Shown: positions 1 to 9,621 of the stretch, in pieces | Numbering within the stretch: position 1 is the stretch's first letter | Layout of the letters: each line of letters opens with the position of its first letter | Assembly (NCBI RefSeq): GCF_000964465.1 | Contig: NZ_BANH01000019.1 | Coordinates: 34,103 to 98,102, forward strand | Direction of reading: 5' to 3' | From: Gluconobacter thailandicus F149-1 = NBRC 100600 | GTDB taxonomy: Bacteria; Pseudomonadota; Alphaproteobacteria; Acetobacterales; Acetobacteraceae | Length of the DNA: 64,000 bases | Translations under genes and position numbers: made by a program | The notes under the pieces: generated by a model | The model's database searches: none | What the model was told of the DNA's origin: nothing | The model's input: the letters and a program-made list of their open reading frames with translations, nothing else

Positions 1-361
1 TTGGCGTGTAGCCGTCGTTCTGGTCGATGCGGACATCAATGCCATGCGCAGCAAAGACTTCAATTGCGGAACGCTGCGCCGGTACAGACAGAGCGTGCGA
101 ATCAATGCCAATGAAGAGCGGACCATCAATACCATCCGCCTTGCGGTGGCGGCAGATGGCTTCACAGATGGCGAGGATATGCCCTTCATTGAAGCTCGTA
201 TGAAACGAGGAACCACGATGGCCTGAAGTCCCGAACGAAACACGCTGCGTCGGGATGGAGACGTCCGGCTTGCGATCGTAATAGGCGGCTACCAGGGCCG
301 GTATGTCCGTCAGTTGTGACTGATCGAGCGTTTTCCCGGCAAGTGGACTGATATTGGCCAT
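1..361 (-). CDS. pgm: Phosphoglucomutase (alpha-D-glucose-specific), N-terminal part
   Basis: Interconverts glucose-1-phosphate and glucose-6-phosphate in the cytoplasm, linking central carbon metabolism to UDP-glucose and polysaccharide synthesis. Only the first 120 residues lie in the window; the gene runs off the left edge. The visible part starts MANISPLAGK and carries the family N-terminus: a PALVAAYYDRKPD stretch, then VSFGTSGHRGSSFHTSFNEGHI, close to the E. coli Pgm FGTSGHRGS...SFNEPHI block, and an IGIDSHALS segment near residue 95. Start chosen at 361 because the family begins just upstream of this block. The catalytic phosphoserine region is outside the window. Confidence 0.9.
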   Translation of the reverse strand, partial: MANISPLAGKTLDQSQLTDIPALVAAYYDRKPDVSIPTQRVSFGTSGHRGSSFHTSFNEGHILAICEAICRHRKADGIDGPLFIGIDSHALSVPAQRSAIEVFAAHGIDVRIDQNDGYTP

Positions 362-495
362 TGATCCAAAAATCCTTAGACAGATCCGCGTTTTAAGCGA
401 CCGTAACGCACGAACGCTTCATCGGATCACAAAAACTCATCCGGACAGGTCTGTCCAGTTACAGAACTCTTACTTCACTCCTTAAAACGGGCATG

Positions 496-527
496 AAAAA
501 GGCGGAGAGACATCATCTCCCCGCCTT
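496..527 (-). terminator. Rho-independent terminator of the DegP-like gene
   Basis: Read on the minus strand, a GC-rich hairpin (GGCGG and GAGA pairing with TCTC and CCGCC around a CATCA loop, one-base bulge) is followed by a run of five T. It sits 27 bases beyond the stop of the protease gene and before pgm. Confidence 0.75.
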
Positions 528-553
528 CGCAGTGTCAGATGGGATTGCTGACC

Positions 554-2071
554 TTACGGTGCGTCATCCGAACCGCTGTCATCGGAGCCGTCTGGCGAGA
601 CCGCGACGAAGAGCTGCTGGCCATCACGCAGGATACGCAGGAGCGGCGGCTGCTTGCGGCCCAGAGCCTCCTTCACCTGTGCGACAACGGCCTTGGGCGA
701 CGGTGTAATGTGATTACCAACGCCTACGATGATGTCACCAGGACGGATGCCAGACTGGTCTGCGGGCGAACCCTGCACAACATCTGCAACAACCGCACCC
801 TGAACACTGTCATCAAGACCCAGTTCCTGACGGGCACGAGGCGTCAGGGAAGCAAGAGACACACCCAGCTTGCCAGCACCAGCGGACTGGCTGCTATCCG
901 CGCCATCACCGCCGTGATCCTGATTGGCCAGATTACCCACCGTGAATTTCACGTCTATCGGCTTGCCATCACGCAGCAGATTGACCGTTGCGTCCGTACC
1001 TGGGGCGATGGAGACGACCTTCACAGCCAGATCATGACCATTCTTCACCGGATGGCCATTCAGCGTCAGGATCACGTCACCGCTCTTGATGCCAGCTTTT
1101 TCAGCCGGGCTTCCCTTGGACACGGAAGCCACCAGCGTCCCATGCGGGGGAGCGCCAGGTTCCGGAGACTTCAGGTTGAGGGCCTGAGCCATCGTCGGGG
1201 AAATATCCTGACCTTCGATGCCGAAATAGCCACGCGTCACATGGCCGGTCTTCTCAAGCTGATCAACAACAGAACGCACGGTGTTGGACGGAATGGCGAA
1301 GCCAATACCGATCGAACCGCCACCATTCGGCGAGATGATCATGGAGTTGATGCCAACAACCTTGCCGTCCTGGGTGAAGAGCGGGCCACCGGAGTTGCCG
1401 TGATTGATCGGCGCATCGACCTGAATGAAGTCGTTATAGGCACCGGAGTGCAGGTCACGCCCCAGAGCAGACACGATACCGGCCGTGACGGTTCCGCCGA
1501 GGCCATATGGGTTACCAACCGCGATGACCCACTCGCCCGGCTGAACTTCGTCGGAGTCCCCGAGGTCAATGAACGGCAGCTTACCCGTTGGCTTTACACG
1601 AAGCAGAGCAACGTCCGTCTTCGGATCGCGGCCAATGATTTTGGCAGGCAGTGTTGTGCCATCGTCCAGCGTCACCGTGACCTTCGTGGCACCATTCACG
1701 ACATGGTTGTTGGTGACAACATAGCCATCAGCGGAAATGATGAAGCCGGAACCGCGTGCCTCAACCGTACGGTTTGGCGGCTGCTGCGGCATCATCTGGA
1801 ACGGGAAAGGGAAAGGAAAGGGCGAACCCTGCATGCCGCCGCCATCGCCGCCCGGGCCGTTTTCTTCCTGCTCGGCAACGTCAGCCTTGATATGGGCCGT
1901 GATGGAAACAACGGCAGGCTTCACCTGCTTTACGAGCGTGACGAAATTTGGGAGCGCCTGAACGTTGGTCTGCGGCTTGATGGCCCCATTGTCCGCCATG
2001 GCAGCGGGAGCGGCGACCAGGAAGGTCGTCGCAGCGAGAGCAGCAAGGGAGGCGCGGAAACGTGTGGTCAT
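554..2071 (-). CDS. degP: Periplasmic serine endoprotease, Do/DegP family
   Basis: ATP-independent protease and chaperone for misfolded periplasmic proteins. The 505-residue product has a Sec signal peptide (residues 1-26, cleavage near AAMA-DNG), a trypsin-like domain with the triad His123 (TNNHVV), Asp153 (DPKTDVALL) and Ser227 (GNSGGP), and two PDZ domains, about 280-370 and 400-490, as in DegP/DegQ. Loop LA, around 66-100, is rich in Gly and holds an SPFPFPFPF repeat. One deviation: the usual PINPGNSGG is PINHGNSGG. Transcribed alone; a hairpin terminator follows it and a heat-shock-like promoter precedes it. A second HtrA homologue lies at 37408-38655. Confidence 0.93.
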   Translation of the reverse strand: MTTRFRASLAALAATTFLVAAPAAMADNGAIKPQTNVQALPNFVTLVKQVKPAVVSITAHIKADVAEQEENGPGGDGGGMQGSPFPFPFPFQMMPQQPPNRTVEARGSGFIISADGYVVTNNHVVNGATKVTVTLDDGTTLPAKIIGRDPKTDVALLRVKPTGKLPFIDLGDSDEVQPGEWVIAVGNPYGLGGTVTAGIVSALGRDLHSGAYNDFIQVDAPINHGNSGGPLFTQDGKVVGINSMIISPNGGGSIGIGFAIPSNTVRSVVDQLEKTGHVTRGYFGIEGQDISPTMAQALNLKSPEPGAPPHGTLVASVSKGSPAEKAGIKSGDVILTLNGHPVKNGHDLAVKVVSIAPGTDATVNLLRDGKPIDVKFTVGNLANQDHGGDGADSSQSAGAGKLGVSLASLTPRARQELGLDDSVQGAVVADVVQGSPADQSGIRPGDIIVGVGNHITPSPKAVVAQVKEALGRKQPPLLRILRDGQQLFVAVSPDGSDDSGSDDAP

Positions 2072-2119
2072 GTCAGTCCCGATTGTTACAGAGGAACGGT
2101 TCGGTCGTTATAAGTCCAG

Positions 2120-2147
2120 ACTATGGACTGCGTTCCCGTTCACCAAG
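2120..2147 (-). promoter_or_regulatory. Possible sigma-32-like promoter of degP
   Basis: On the minus strand CTTG (2147-2144) is followed after 17 bases by CCATAG (2126-2121), resembling the CTTG...CCAT layout of heat-shock promoters. It lies about 50 bases before the degP start, and the family is commonly heat-shock induced. The -10 match is partial, so this is tentative. Confidence 0.3.
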
Positions 2148-2184
2148 CTGACCGGAAGGTGAAACATCCGTAAGTCTTTGTTTG

Positions 2185-2649
2185 TCACGCTGTTCTGAGG
2201 CGCCGGAAAAAAGATCGAAGTTGCTCTGCCGCCTCCCGTTCCCGCACCCCACCAATGATTTCCGGCCGGTGCAAACAGGTGGGCCGTTCAAACAGACGCG
2301 GGCCGTGATCCACCCCACCGCCCTTCGGATCGTAAGCCCCGAACACCACACGCTCGCAGCGGAAATGTACGATCGCGCCAGCACACATCGGGCATGGCTC
2401 CAGCGTGACAACCAGTGTGCAGCCTGTCAGGCGAGGTGAGCCAAGTTTCTGTGCGGCTTCGCGCATGGCCAGCAGTTCGGCATGGGCTGATCCGTCATGC
2501 AGTTCCTCCACCCGGTTGCGGGCCACGGCCAGAACCTGCCCGTCCGCATCGAGAACAACGGCCCCCACGGGTACCTCCCCGTGACGCGCTGCCTCTTCCG
2601 CTGCATCAAGCGCCGTCTGCATGGCGCGGCTTGTATCGGCCTGAATCAT
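2185..2649 (-). CDS. tadA: tRNA-specific adenosine deaminase TadA
   Basis: Zinc-dependent deaminase that converts A34 of tRNA-Arg(ACG) to inosine. The 154-residue product has the full deaminase signature: HAE (in GSAHAELLAM) for the zinc ligand and proton shuttle, and PCPMC (in TLEPCPMCAGA) for the two zinc cysteines. Start taken at 2649 (MIQADTSRAM), which gives the usual length; upstream in-frame ATGs would add a 42-residue tail without family similarity. It is head to head with the plus-strand peptidase gene at 2668, with 18 bases between starts. A related nucleoside deaminase is possible but the size and motifs favour TadA. Confidence 0.88.
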   Translation of the reverse strand: MIQADTSRAMQTALDAAEEAARHGEVPVGAVVLDADGQVLAVARNRVEELHDGSAHAELLAMREAAQKLGSPRLTGCTLVVTLEPCPMCAGAIVHFRCERVVFGAYDPKGGGVDHGPRLFERPTCLHRPEIIGGVREREAAEQLRSFFRRLRTA

Positions 2650-2667
2650 GATGCGATGATGCGGTGC

Positions 2668-3396
2668 ATGACCCTGTCCCGTCCATCCCGTTTCCGGAAT
2701 TCCGCCCCTCTCATCGGCCTGACGCTGGATCATGAATCCGGCGGCGATGGAAAGTTCTCGCGTTATCCCTTCCACGCACTTCGGGAAAATTACCTGACGG
2801 CACTCGGTGAGGCTGGCGGATTACCGGTCTGTCTGGGTTATACGGCCGATGCTGAAGAGATGGTGTCGCGACTGGATGCGCTCGTCATCACGGGCGGCGC
2901 TTTTGACGTCGATCCTGCGCTCTATGATGAAGACCCTCATCCCCTGACGAGCCCCCGACCTGCCCGGACATCTGCGGAACTGGCGCTCCTACGGGCCGCA
3001 TTGAGACGGGATATTCCCGTCCTAGGGATCTGTGGCGGCATGCAGCTCATGGCCGTGAACGCGGGCGGGACGCTGGTCCAGCATCTGCCACCAGAACTGG
3101 AACACGAACAGCCCAATCCACGGCACGAACCGGGACATGCCGTGTCGATCGTGTCAGACACGCGTCTGGCGGAAATTGTCGGCACCCCGACAATGATGGT
3201 AAACTCCTCTCATCATCAGGCCGTCCGCAGCGCCGGTGAGGCACGGATTTCGGCTCTCGCACCGGATGGTGTGATCGAGGCGATCGAACTGGACGGCCCG
3301 AAATTCGCCATTGGTGTACAGTGGCATCCCGAATTCACCCTCGACCCCGGCGACCGTCGCCTGTATGCGGCGCTGGTGGAGGCAGCAGCACGATGA
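2668..3396 (+). CDS. Class I glutamine amidotransferase-like peptidase C26 (PuuD-like)
   Basis: Member of the gamma-glutamyl-GABA hydrolase family, which cleaves gamma-glutamyl conjugates in putrescine breakdown; the true substrate here is unknown. The 242-residue protein has the class I triad: nucleophile Cys in GICGGMQLMAVNAGG and His/Glu in VQWHPEF. The LVITGGAFDVDPALY segment is typical of the PuuD branch. Start placed at 2668; ATG codons at 2656 and 2659 are also in frame, and none has a strong ribosome binding site. Its stop overlaps the next start by four bases (ATGA at 3393-3396), so it is probably translationally coupled to rluB. No putrescine genes are nearby. Confidence 0.85.
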   Translation: MTLSRPSRFRNSAPLIGLTLDHESGGDGKFSRYPFHALRENYLTALGEAGGLPVCLGYTADAEEMVSRLDALVITGGAFDVDPALYDEDPHPLTSPRPARTSAELALLRAALRRDIPVLGICGGMQLMAVNAGGTLVQHLPPELEHEQPNPRHEPGHAVSIVSDTRLAEIVGTPTMMVNSSHHQAVRSAGEARISALAPDGVIEAIELDGPKFAIGVQWHPEFTLDPGDRRLYAALVEAAAR

Positions 3397-4190
3397 CCGA
3401 AGAACTCAACCCGACCCCTGACACAGCCAACGAAACACCCGACGCACCAAAGGGCGAACGCATTGCCAAGTTCCTGGCACGCGCTGGTGTGGCAAGTCGC
3501 CGGGATGTGGAACGCATGATCGAAGACAATCGCATCAAGCTGGGCGGCCACCCCGTCACCCACCCCGCGACCTTCGTTCAGCCGGGCGACATCGTGCTGG
3601 TGGACGGCAAGCCCGTCGATAACCCCGAGCGTACCCGTCTGTGGCGATACCACAAGCCGGACGGCCTCCTGACCACGCATCGTGATCCGCAGGAACGCAA
3701 GACGGTCTTTGATTCCCTTCCCGAAGGGATGCCGCGCGTCATCAGTGTGGGGCGGCTGGATATCAATTCCGAAGGGCTTCTGCTGCTGACCAATGACGGC
3801 GAACTGGCACGTCGTCTGGAACTGCCGGGCAATGCCTGGGTGCGGCGCTACCGTGTTCGCGTGTTCGGCGTGGTGGATGAGAAGCGCCTGGCCTCACTGG
3901 TCAACGGCTTCGAATATGAAGGCGTGAAATACGGCTCCATCGAAGCAGAACTGGATTCCAAGAAGGGTGATAATTCCTGGCTGACTGTCTCTCTGCGTGA
4001 AGGCAAGAACCGTGAGATCCGTCGTGTGATGCAGGGCCTGAACCTGCATGTCAGCCGCCTGATCCGCCTCTCTTACGGGCCGTTCCAGCTTGGTTCCCTG
4101 AAAGCGCGTGAGCTTGAGGAAGTGAACGGCAAGACGCTGCGTGAGCAGATCCCCGACCTGCCCGCTCCTACGCGTAAGCGGACCCGCTGA
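3393..4190 (+). CDS. rluB: 23S rRNA pseudouridine synthase RluB/RsuA family
   Basis: Isomerises uridine to pseudouridine in 23S rRNA (position 2605 for RluB in E. coli). The 265-residue protein begins with an acidic tail, then an S4 RNA-binding domain (ERIAKFLARAGVASRRDVERMI) and the catalytic domain with the conserved Asp in SVGRLDINSEGLLLLTNDG. The KNREIRRVM motif near the C-terminus is diagnostic of the RsuA/RluB/E/F group. The start overlaps the preceding stop (ATGA). rsmD follows after three bases, making a small rRNA-modification operon. RluB is preferred over RluE because of the S4 domain and length. Confidence 0.9.
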   Translation: MTEELNPTPDTANETPDAPKGERIAKFLARAGVASRRDVERMIEDNRIKLGGHPVTHPATFVQPGDIVLVDGKPVDNPERTRLWRYHKPDGLLTTHRDPQERKTVFDSLPEGMPRVISVGRLDINSEGLLLLTNDGELARRLELPGNAWVRRYRVRVFGVVDEKRLASLVNGFEYEGVKYGSIEAELDSKKGDNSWLTVSLREGKNREIRRVMQGLNLHVSRLIRLSYGPFQLGSLKARELEEVNGKTLREQIPDLPAPTRKRTR

Positions 4191-4193
4191 TCC

Positions 4194-4793
4194 ATGCGGA
4201 TTGTTGGCGGAGAGAACAAAGGCCGTGCGCTCGTGGCCCCAACCGGCGAGCGGACGCGCCCCACGTCGGACCGGACGCGTCAGGCCATTTTTGACATGTT
4301 GGCCCATGCCCCATGGTATGGTCAGGAAGAGCTGGAACAGGCCATCGTACTCGATGGGTATGCTGGAACAGGCGCGCTCGGACTGGAAGCCCTGTCCCGT
4401 GGGGCACAGCGTGCGTCGTTCATCGAGCGGGACCGCAACGCGCTGAATGCCCTGCGTACCAATCTGGATATCTGCCGGGCCCGTGACCGCTCACGCGTGC
4501 TGAGTTGCAGCGTTACGCATCCGCCGAAAGCTGCCGAGCCTCACACGCTGATCTTTCTTGATCCGCCTTACGGAAAAACACTGGTCGAATCGGGTCTGCG
4601 CGCGCTGGCCCGAAACGGCTGGATTGCCGAAGGTGCCCTGATCGTTGCCGAGACCGGCGCGACCGAGGATTTTGCCCCGTTTGTGCCACCTTCCGAACAC
4701 TTTTCCCCCACACTTCCTGCCGAACCGCTTTCAATCCGCAAATTCGGCGCGGCGAAGGTGACGATCTGGCGACATTCATCCACTGTTCCTTAA
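4194..4793 (+). CDS. rsmD: 16S rRNA (guanine(966)-N(2))-methyltransferase RsmD
   Basis: SAM-dependent methylation of G966 in 16S rRNA. The 199-residue product starts MRIVGGENKGR, as is usual for RsmD, has the SAM-binding motif I GYAGTGALGLEALSRGA near residue 55 and the catalytic motif IV DPPYGK near 123. The common DLFAGTG is DGYAGTG here. It directly follows rluB in the same operon. The C-terminal LSIRKFGAAKVTIW is also family-typical. Confidence 0.92.
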   Translation: MRIVGGENKGRALVAPTGERTRPTSDRTRQAIFDMLAHAPWYGQEELEQAIVLDGYAGTGALGLEALSRGAQRASFIERDRNALNALRTNLDICRARDRSRVLSCSVTHPPKAAEPHTLIFLDPPYGKTLVESGLRALARNGWIAEGALIVAETGATEDFAPFVPPSEHFSPTLPAEPLSIRKFGAAKVTIWRHSSTVP

Positions 4794-4880
4794 TTTTCCT
4801 ACTGTATTCAGTGGCCTGTCAGGTATAATTCAGACTTCATCTGAAAACCGTAATCCAGAAAACCGACGGGGTGACGAGAC

Positions 4881-7610
4881 TTGGCCGTGTTCAGCCGATC
4901 GACCAGCACAGTGCGCAACATTGTCCGTGAGGCACACGACCGTCACATGACACCCAAACTCCGGAGCGCGCTGAATGCGCGTCTGCTGGAGTTGTTGGGT
5001 CTCGGGTTCCTGATCGCAGCCGTTGCCATCGGCATCGCGCTGTGGAGCTTCAAGCCGCACGATCCGTCTTTCAACACATCGACAGGTACGGAACCGACGA
5101 ACCTCCTTGGCCGTACAGGCGCGACCATTTCTGATGGTCTCGTGCAGTGGCTGGGGCTGGGGAGTGGCCTGCCGATCGTGGTTCTGCTGGCCTGGGCCTG
5201 GAGAATGGTTCGGCACCACGGCATGAGTGCGCCGATTGTGCGGATCATTGCCGCCCTTCTGCTCCTTCCAGCCGGTGCCACATTCATTGGCACGCTTCAG
5301 TTGCTTATTCCGGGGCTAGAAGTCGCATGGCCGACAGCCGCTGGGCTGGGGGGCGAAATGGGCGTGTCCTGTGCCCATCGTCTGCTGGATGCGGCACACG
5401 CCGAAGCAGGCTCCGCGGGCAGCGCACTGGCAGTATTTCTGGTTCTGCTGCTCATGGGGATTCTCATGCCGCTGGCCATGGGGCTCCAGTGGCGTGAATG
5501 GCGGGCAATGGGTCAGGGTGCCGCTCTTCTGGCGCGTCAGCCTGTTGTTCTGGCCCGCCGGATGAATGGCCCGCAGGCATCGAACCGTCCTGCTCCCGAT
5601 CCGCGCCAGTATGAATTCCAGGCGGGTAATGCAGGCGGTGTACCGGCCCCTGATGCCGCGCCCCTGTCATTCCTGCGCCGAAGCTTTGGCAAGAGTGATC
5701 CACGGACGCGTCCCTCTCCGTTCGTGCCGCAGAATACGGGCTGGATGCAGCCCCCCATGGAAACGACGGAAGACCCATACGAACATCCTGCGGCGCTGCG
5801 TAAGGAACCACCAGCACCGGCCCCTCAGTTGGTGGAAGAAGACGAGGCACCATCCAACCCTTATGCCGAGCGGCTGGCACAGATTGCCCGTCAGCGGAAT
5901 GTCCAGACGATTCAGCGCTCGCATGTTGAAGATGATGCGGACGATGATGTTCCACAGAGCAGCATCGAGCCTCCTGAGCCGGAACCGGAACAGCGCCGGA
6001 GCCTGTTTGGCATGCGTCGCCCCGAGCGCCCTGCCCAGCCTCAGCCTGCGGCACGTCCAATGCCTGCCCGCACCCCTGCTGCGACAGGTTGGGAATTGCC
6101 TCCCCTGTCCCTGCTGAACCCACCACCAGCGCATGCAACGACAGGCCCGTCACAGGAAACGCTGCAATCCAATGCGCGCCTGCTGGAGAGTGTGCTGGCT
6201 GACTACGGTGTTCAGGGCACGATCGGCGACATCCACGCAGGCCCGGTCGTCACGCTGTACGAACTGGAGCCCGCTCCCGGCATTCGCTCATCCCGCGTCA
6301 TCGGTCTTGCGGATGACGTAGCGCGCTCCCTGTCCGTGCTGAGCGTTCGTATTGCGACGGTGCCGGGGCGAAATGTCATTGGTATCGAAGTCCCGAATGC
6401 CAAACGCGAAACCGTTTACTTCTCCGAACTCCTGCTAACGCCGGAATGGACGAACGGAACGGGCCGCCTTCAGATCGCGCTGGGTAAGGATATTGCAGGC
6501 GTTCCGGTCTATACGGATCTGGCCAAGATGCCGCATCTTCTGGTGGCTGGTACGACTGGTTCCGGTAAGTCGGTCGGTGTGAATGCAATGATCCTGTCGC
6601 TGCTCTACCGCCTCAGCCCGGAAGAGTGCCGTCTGATCATGATTGATCCGAAGATTTTGGAACTGTCGATCTATGACGGCATTCCGCATCTTCTGACGCC
6701 GGTTGTCACGGAACCGACCAAGGCCGTCAGCGCTCTCAAATGGACGGTGCAGGAAATGGACCGCCGCTATCGTCTGATGGCGCAGCTTCAGGTCCGTAAC
6801 ATCAACGGCTACAATGAACGCGTCAGCCAGCTTCGCGCCTCCGGCGAGATGGTCACGCGTCGCGTGCAAACCGGCTTTGACCCGGAGACTGGCAAACCCG
6901 TCTTCGACGAGCAGCAGGTTCCGCTGGAAAACCTGCCCTATATCGTCGTGGTTATCGACGAAATGGCCGACCTGATGATGGTCGCGGGCAAGGAAATCGA
7001 GACGGCCGTGCAGCGACTGGCTCAGAAAGCCCGTGCCGCTGGTATTCACGTCATCATGGCGACGCAGCGCCCGTCCGTTGACGTCATCACCGGTACCATC
7101 AAGGCGAACTTCCCGACCCGTATTTCCTTCCAGGTCATCAGTAAATTCGACAGTCGCACCATTCTTCAGGAACAGGGCGCCGAACAGCTTCTGGGCCAGG
7201 GTGACATGCTGTTCATGCAGGGTGGCGGTCGCATCACACGTGTCCACGGTCCGTTCGTGGCGGATGAGGAAGTCGAGGAAGTGGTGGCAGATCTGCGCTC
7301 CAAGGGCGACCCGATCTACAATGACGATGTGGTGTCCGGCGAAGATGAAGAAGGCGGCTCGTCCGGCGGAAGCATGGGCGGCGGCGGAAGCGGTGGCGAT
7401 GGAGAAGGCAGCCTGTTCGAACAGGCCGTGGATATCGTCATGACCGAAGGCCGCGCTTCAACAAGTTTCATCCAGCGCCATCTTTCGATCGGTTATAACC
7501 GCGCCGCGAAGTTGATCGACCAGATGGAAAAGGAAGGCATCATCGGGCCGGCCAACCACGTGGGCAAACGCGAAATCCTGGCCCGTCGCCCGGCCTCCCA
7601 TGAGGAATGA
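4881..7610 (+). CDS. ftsK: DNA translocase FtsK
   Basis: Septum-anchored ATPase that pumps DNA and activates dif recombination at cell division. Four membrane segments fill roughly residues 30-210, followed by a Pro/Gln/Glu-rich linker to about 400, then the RecA-like motor with Walker A GTTGSGKS (about 557-564) and Walker [11 protein letters not shown] (about 690-699), and the C-terminal gamma winged helix ([11 protein letters not shown]...REIL), which reads polar KOPS sites. The linker is shorter than in E. coli. The start is uncertain: TTG at 4881 is the longest form, while ATG at 4947 (MTPKLRSAL) lies just before the first membrane helix and may be the real one. The stop overlaps the next gene. 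Confidence 0.93.
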   Translation: MAVFSRSTSTVRNIVREAHDRHMTPKLRSALNARLLELLGLGFLIAAVAIGIALWSFKPHDPSFNTSTGTEPTNLLGRTGATISDGLVQWLGLGSGLPIVVLLAWAWRMVRHHGMSAPIVRIIAALLLLPAGATFIGTLQLLIPGLEVAWPTAAGLGGEMGVSCAHRLLDAAHAEAGSAGSALAVFLVLLLMGILMPLAMGLQWREWRAMGQGAALLARQPVVLARRMNGPQASNRPAPDPRQYEFQAGNAGGVPAPDAAPLSFLRRSFGKSDPRTRPSPFVPQNTGWMQPPMETTEDPYEHPAALRKEPPAPAPQLVEEDEAPSNPYAERLAQIARQRNVQTIQRSHVEDDADDDVPQSSIEPPEPEPEQRRSLFGMRRPERPAQPQPAARPMPARTPAATGWELPPLSLLNPPPAHATTGPSQETLQSNARLLESVLADYGVQGTIGDIHAGPVVTLYELEPAPGIRSSRVIGLADDVARSLSVLSVRIATVPGRNVIGIEVPNAKRETVYFSELLLTPEWTNGTGRLQIALGKDIAGVPVYTDLAKMPHLLVAGTTGSGKSVGVNAMILSLLYRLSPEECRLIMIDPKILELSIYDGIPHLLTPVVTEPTKAVSALKWTVQEMDRRYRLMAQLQVRNINGYNERVSQLRASGEMVTRRVQTGFDPETGKPVFDEQQVPLENLPYIVVVIDEMADLMMVAGKEIETAVQRLAQKARAAGIHVIMATQRPSVDVITGTIKANFPTRISFQVISKFDSRTILQEQGAEQLLGQGDMLFMQGGGRITRVHGPFVADEEVEEVVADLRSKGDPIYNDDVVSGEDEEGGSSGGSMGGGGSGGDGEGSLFEQAVDIVMTEGRASTSFIQRHLSIGYNRAAKLIDQMEKEGIIGPANHVGKREILARRPASHEE

Positions 7611-8331
7611 TCGACGGCGCCAGCGGTCTGCCCGACCGGAACGCCCCCCCTCCCCTGCCCCAAGAGGTCTTTTCTATCTGGGGCAGGACCTTCCCGTCCT
7701 GCTGGAAACGCCGCGCTTTCTGGTTCTGAACAAGCCGGCGGGGCTGGCCGTTCATCCCGGCCCGTCAACACAGGATTCCGTTGAGACACGTCTGGTCTCG
7801 CATCCACGTGGCGGCCCATGGCTCGCTCATCGACTGGATGCGGATACGTCAGGTTGTCTGCTCATCGCCCGACGCAAAACCGCACTACTCGAAGCACAGG
7901 TAGCGTTTCAGAACCGACAGGTCAGGAAGCTTTACTGGACCGTCGTTGAAGGCACACCAGCGGAAGACGAAGGCGAAATTTCCGCTCCTCTTCTGCGCCA
8001 GTCCAATCCATCAGGATGGCGCATGATCGTGGACCCCAAAGGAGACGCCGCCGTAACACGCTGGCGGGTTCTTGGTCGCGCAAATGGTAGAAGCTGGCTG
8101 GAACTGGAACTGCTGACGGGCCGGACGCATCAGGCCCGTATTCACTGTGCGTCTCTTGGCACACCGATCGTCGGTGACCGGGTTTATGGTAAAAGCGATG
8201 CAAACGGCCTGCACCTTCTGGCGCGCAGTCTGCATGTTTCTTTACCGGAAGGCGATCTGGAAGCCATTGCTCCACCACCCCCGGCAATGGCGGAGGCGCT
8301 GGAGCGTCTGGGTTGGAAACATCAGTCCTGA
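7600..8331 (+). CDS. RluA-family pseudouridine synthase
   Basis: Pseudouridine synthase acting on rRNA and/or tRNA. The 243-residue protein has the RluA-family catalytic motif [12 protein letters not shown] with the essential Asp near residue 80, the [14 protein letters not shown] start of the catalytic domain and the [21 protein letters not shown] motif. There is no S4 domain, which suits the short RluA type. Exact target bases cannot be told from sequence. It overlaps the end of ftsK by 11 bases and so is probably cotranscribed; its 3' end overlaps the convergent DUF4097 gene by 10 bases. Confidence 0.85.
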   Translation: MRNDRRRQRSARPERPPSPAPRGLFYLGQDLPVLLETPRFLVLNKPAGLAVHPGPSTQDSVETRLVSHPRGGPWLAHRLDADTSGCLLIARRKTALLEAQVAFQNRQVRKLYWTVVEGTPAEDEGEISAPLLRQSNPSGWRMIVDPKGDAAVTRWRVLGRANGRSWLELELLTGRTHQARIHCASLGTPIVGDRVYGKSDANGLHLLARSLHVSLPEGDLEAIAPPPPAMAEALERLGWKHQS

Positions 8332-9062
8332 AGGATCCGCATCTTGCTGGAGATACCCCGGATCGTGACGTGATCCTGTCCATTTCCGACAGTTCCCGTG
8401 GCAGTAATTTTCCGGGTTTCATGCATGGAAAAACCCTTTCTTTCCCAAGGACCAACCTGAACTGTCAGACCAAGAGATTGCTCGAGGGGAACAGCGCTTT
8501 GCTGGCGGCTCTGACGAAGCTCAATATCGAATGTGCCACCAAAGTCGTGCGGAAGATGAAGCGTCACATCGCCTGATACGGTTTCAAGGAGAATCTTGCG
8601 TGCGTTTCCGGTGGAAACCAGCGTGACATCCTGATCACCGCTGGTGCTTTTAACCGTCACATCTCCGGCAGCGCCGCCCAGATGCGCATCGCCACTGACC
8701 GTCATAAGCGCGGCCCCACCTGCTGCATGGGCGACGGAAATGTCTCCGCTGACAGTCTTGATCTGTACGGCCCCCAAGCCCTGACCAATCTGAACGTCGC
8801 CACTTACTGTCGTCAGAGAGGTCGGTCCCTCGTTTTTTGATATCTTGATATCGCCACTTACCCCACGAATGGAGAGAGGGCCATTTGATGTCTGGATCTG
8901 CACATCGCCGCTCATGCTGGAGATGGCGCCCCCTTCTGGCAGTTCGGCATAAGACAGATCATCAGACGTGACGCTCTGATTGAGCGGGGCCGCCAAGGCT
9001 CCTGAAGAAGACAGGCAGGTTGCGACCAGAAGGGCGGGAAGCATCATGCGGAAAGAAGACAT
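8322..9062 (-). CDS. Exported DUF4097-type protein with SGD repeats
   Basis: Exported protein of unknown function. After a Sec signal peptide (MSSFRMMLPALLVATCLSSSGALAA) it consists of about nine repeats built around V/M-SGDV or SGDI spaced by 18-20 residues, the hallmark of DUF4097/DUF4098 right-handed beta-solenoids. No enzyme motif is visible. Start placed at 9062 because GAGAAAG lies at suitable spacing and the signal peptide begins well there; an in-frame ATG at 9083 overlaps the upstream stop as TGATG and is the main alternative. It follows a small membrane protein gene, an arrangement reminiscent of envelope-stress sensing clusters, which is inference only. Confidence 0.8.
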   Translation of the reverse strand: MSSFRMMLPALLVATCLSSSGALAAPLNQSVTSDDLSYAELPEGGAISSMSGDVQIQTSNGPLSIRGVSGDIKISKNEGPTSLTTVSGDVQIGQGLGAVQIKTVSGDISVAHAAGGAALMTVSGDAHLGGAAGDVTVKSTSGDQDVTLVSTGNARKILLETVSGDVTLHLPHDFGGTFDIELRQSRQQSAVPLEQSLGLTVQVGPWERKGFSMHETRKITATGTVGNGQDHVTIRGISSKMRILQD

Positions 9063-9082
9063 CTGGAAAACTTTCTCTGGCA

Positions 9083-9493
9083 TCAGAACGATGTGGAAGA
9101 GGTGACGGAACGGTTCATGAGGGCAGCATGTATGCCTCGAACGATCGCCCAGGCTGTCAGTATCCCCCACGCCAGGGTCAGGCCCCATGGGATCACCATG
9201 AAGACCATGCCCAGACCACCCGTTATCGCGCCCAAGCCTGCCACCATGAGATGAATCATCCCGATCGCAGCAAGCGCAAGAAAGCCAAACCAGAACAGCC
9301 GGATCTGCCAGTCGAGCTGAGCCCGCTTCAGCCCCGTAGCGGACCTTCTGCCCATATGAGCGAGAGTCACCCCGATAAACGCAGTGATGCCAGTGAAAAA
9401 ACCAGCCAGATACAGCGCGTAAATCAGCAGGACGTAATCTCGTCCAGTATCCTGATGAACGCGGCCATAACCGGGCATTGTTGTGGTGTACAT
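9083..9493 (-). CDS. Small multi-pass membrane protein, COG3671/DUF4870-like (copy 1)
   Basis: A 136-residue integral membrane protein with about three hydrophobic segments: YVLLIYALYLAGFFTGITAFIGVTLAHM, IRLFWFGFLALAAIGMIHLMVAG and MVFMVIPWGLTLAWGILTAWAIV. The pattern of a YALYL...TGI helix, then QIRLFWFG, resembles COG3671 predicted membrane proteins. Function unknown. Start at 9493 is preceded by AGAGGAG at ten bases. It is a paralogue of the gene at 9622-10032 and its stop touches a possible start of the DUF4097 gene, so the two are probably coupled. Confidence 0.75.
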   Translation of the reverse strand: MYTTTMPGYGRVHQDTGRDYVLLIYALYLAGFFTGITAFIGVTLAHMGRRSATGLKRAQLDWQIRLFWFGFLALAAIGMIHLMVAGLGAITGGLGMVFMVIPWGLTLAWGILTAWAIVRGIHAALMNRSVTSSTSF

Positions 9494-9621
9494 GACTGAA
9501 CTCCTCTGGAGGAGGAACCTCGACAAAGGAGTTCATGCAGGAAGCGTGCCAGTTCCTGTTATTCAGCGTTCTTTTGGCTCAAGGAACGCCTAACCGGCCT
9601 CAAATGGCGTACTTCGCCAGT

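Noticed and set aside
539..2113. Long open frame on the plus strand opposite degP
   Set aside because: Mirror frame of a GC-rich gene with biased third positions. The translation is Arg/His/Asn-rich with no family motif, whereas the minus strand encodes a complete protease.
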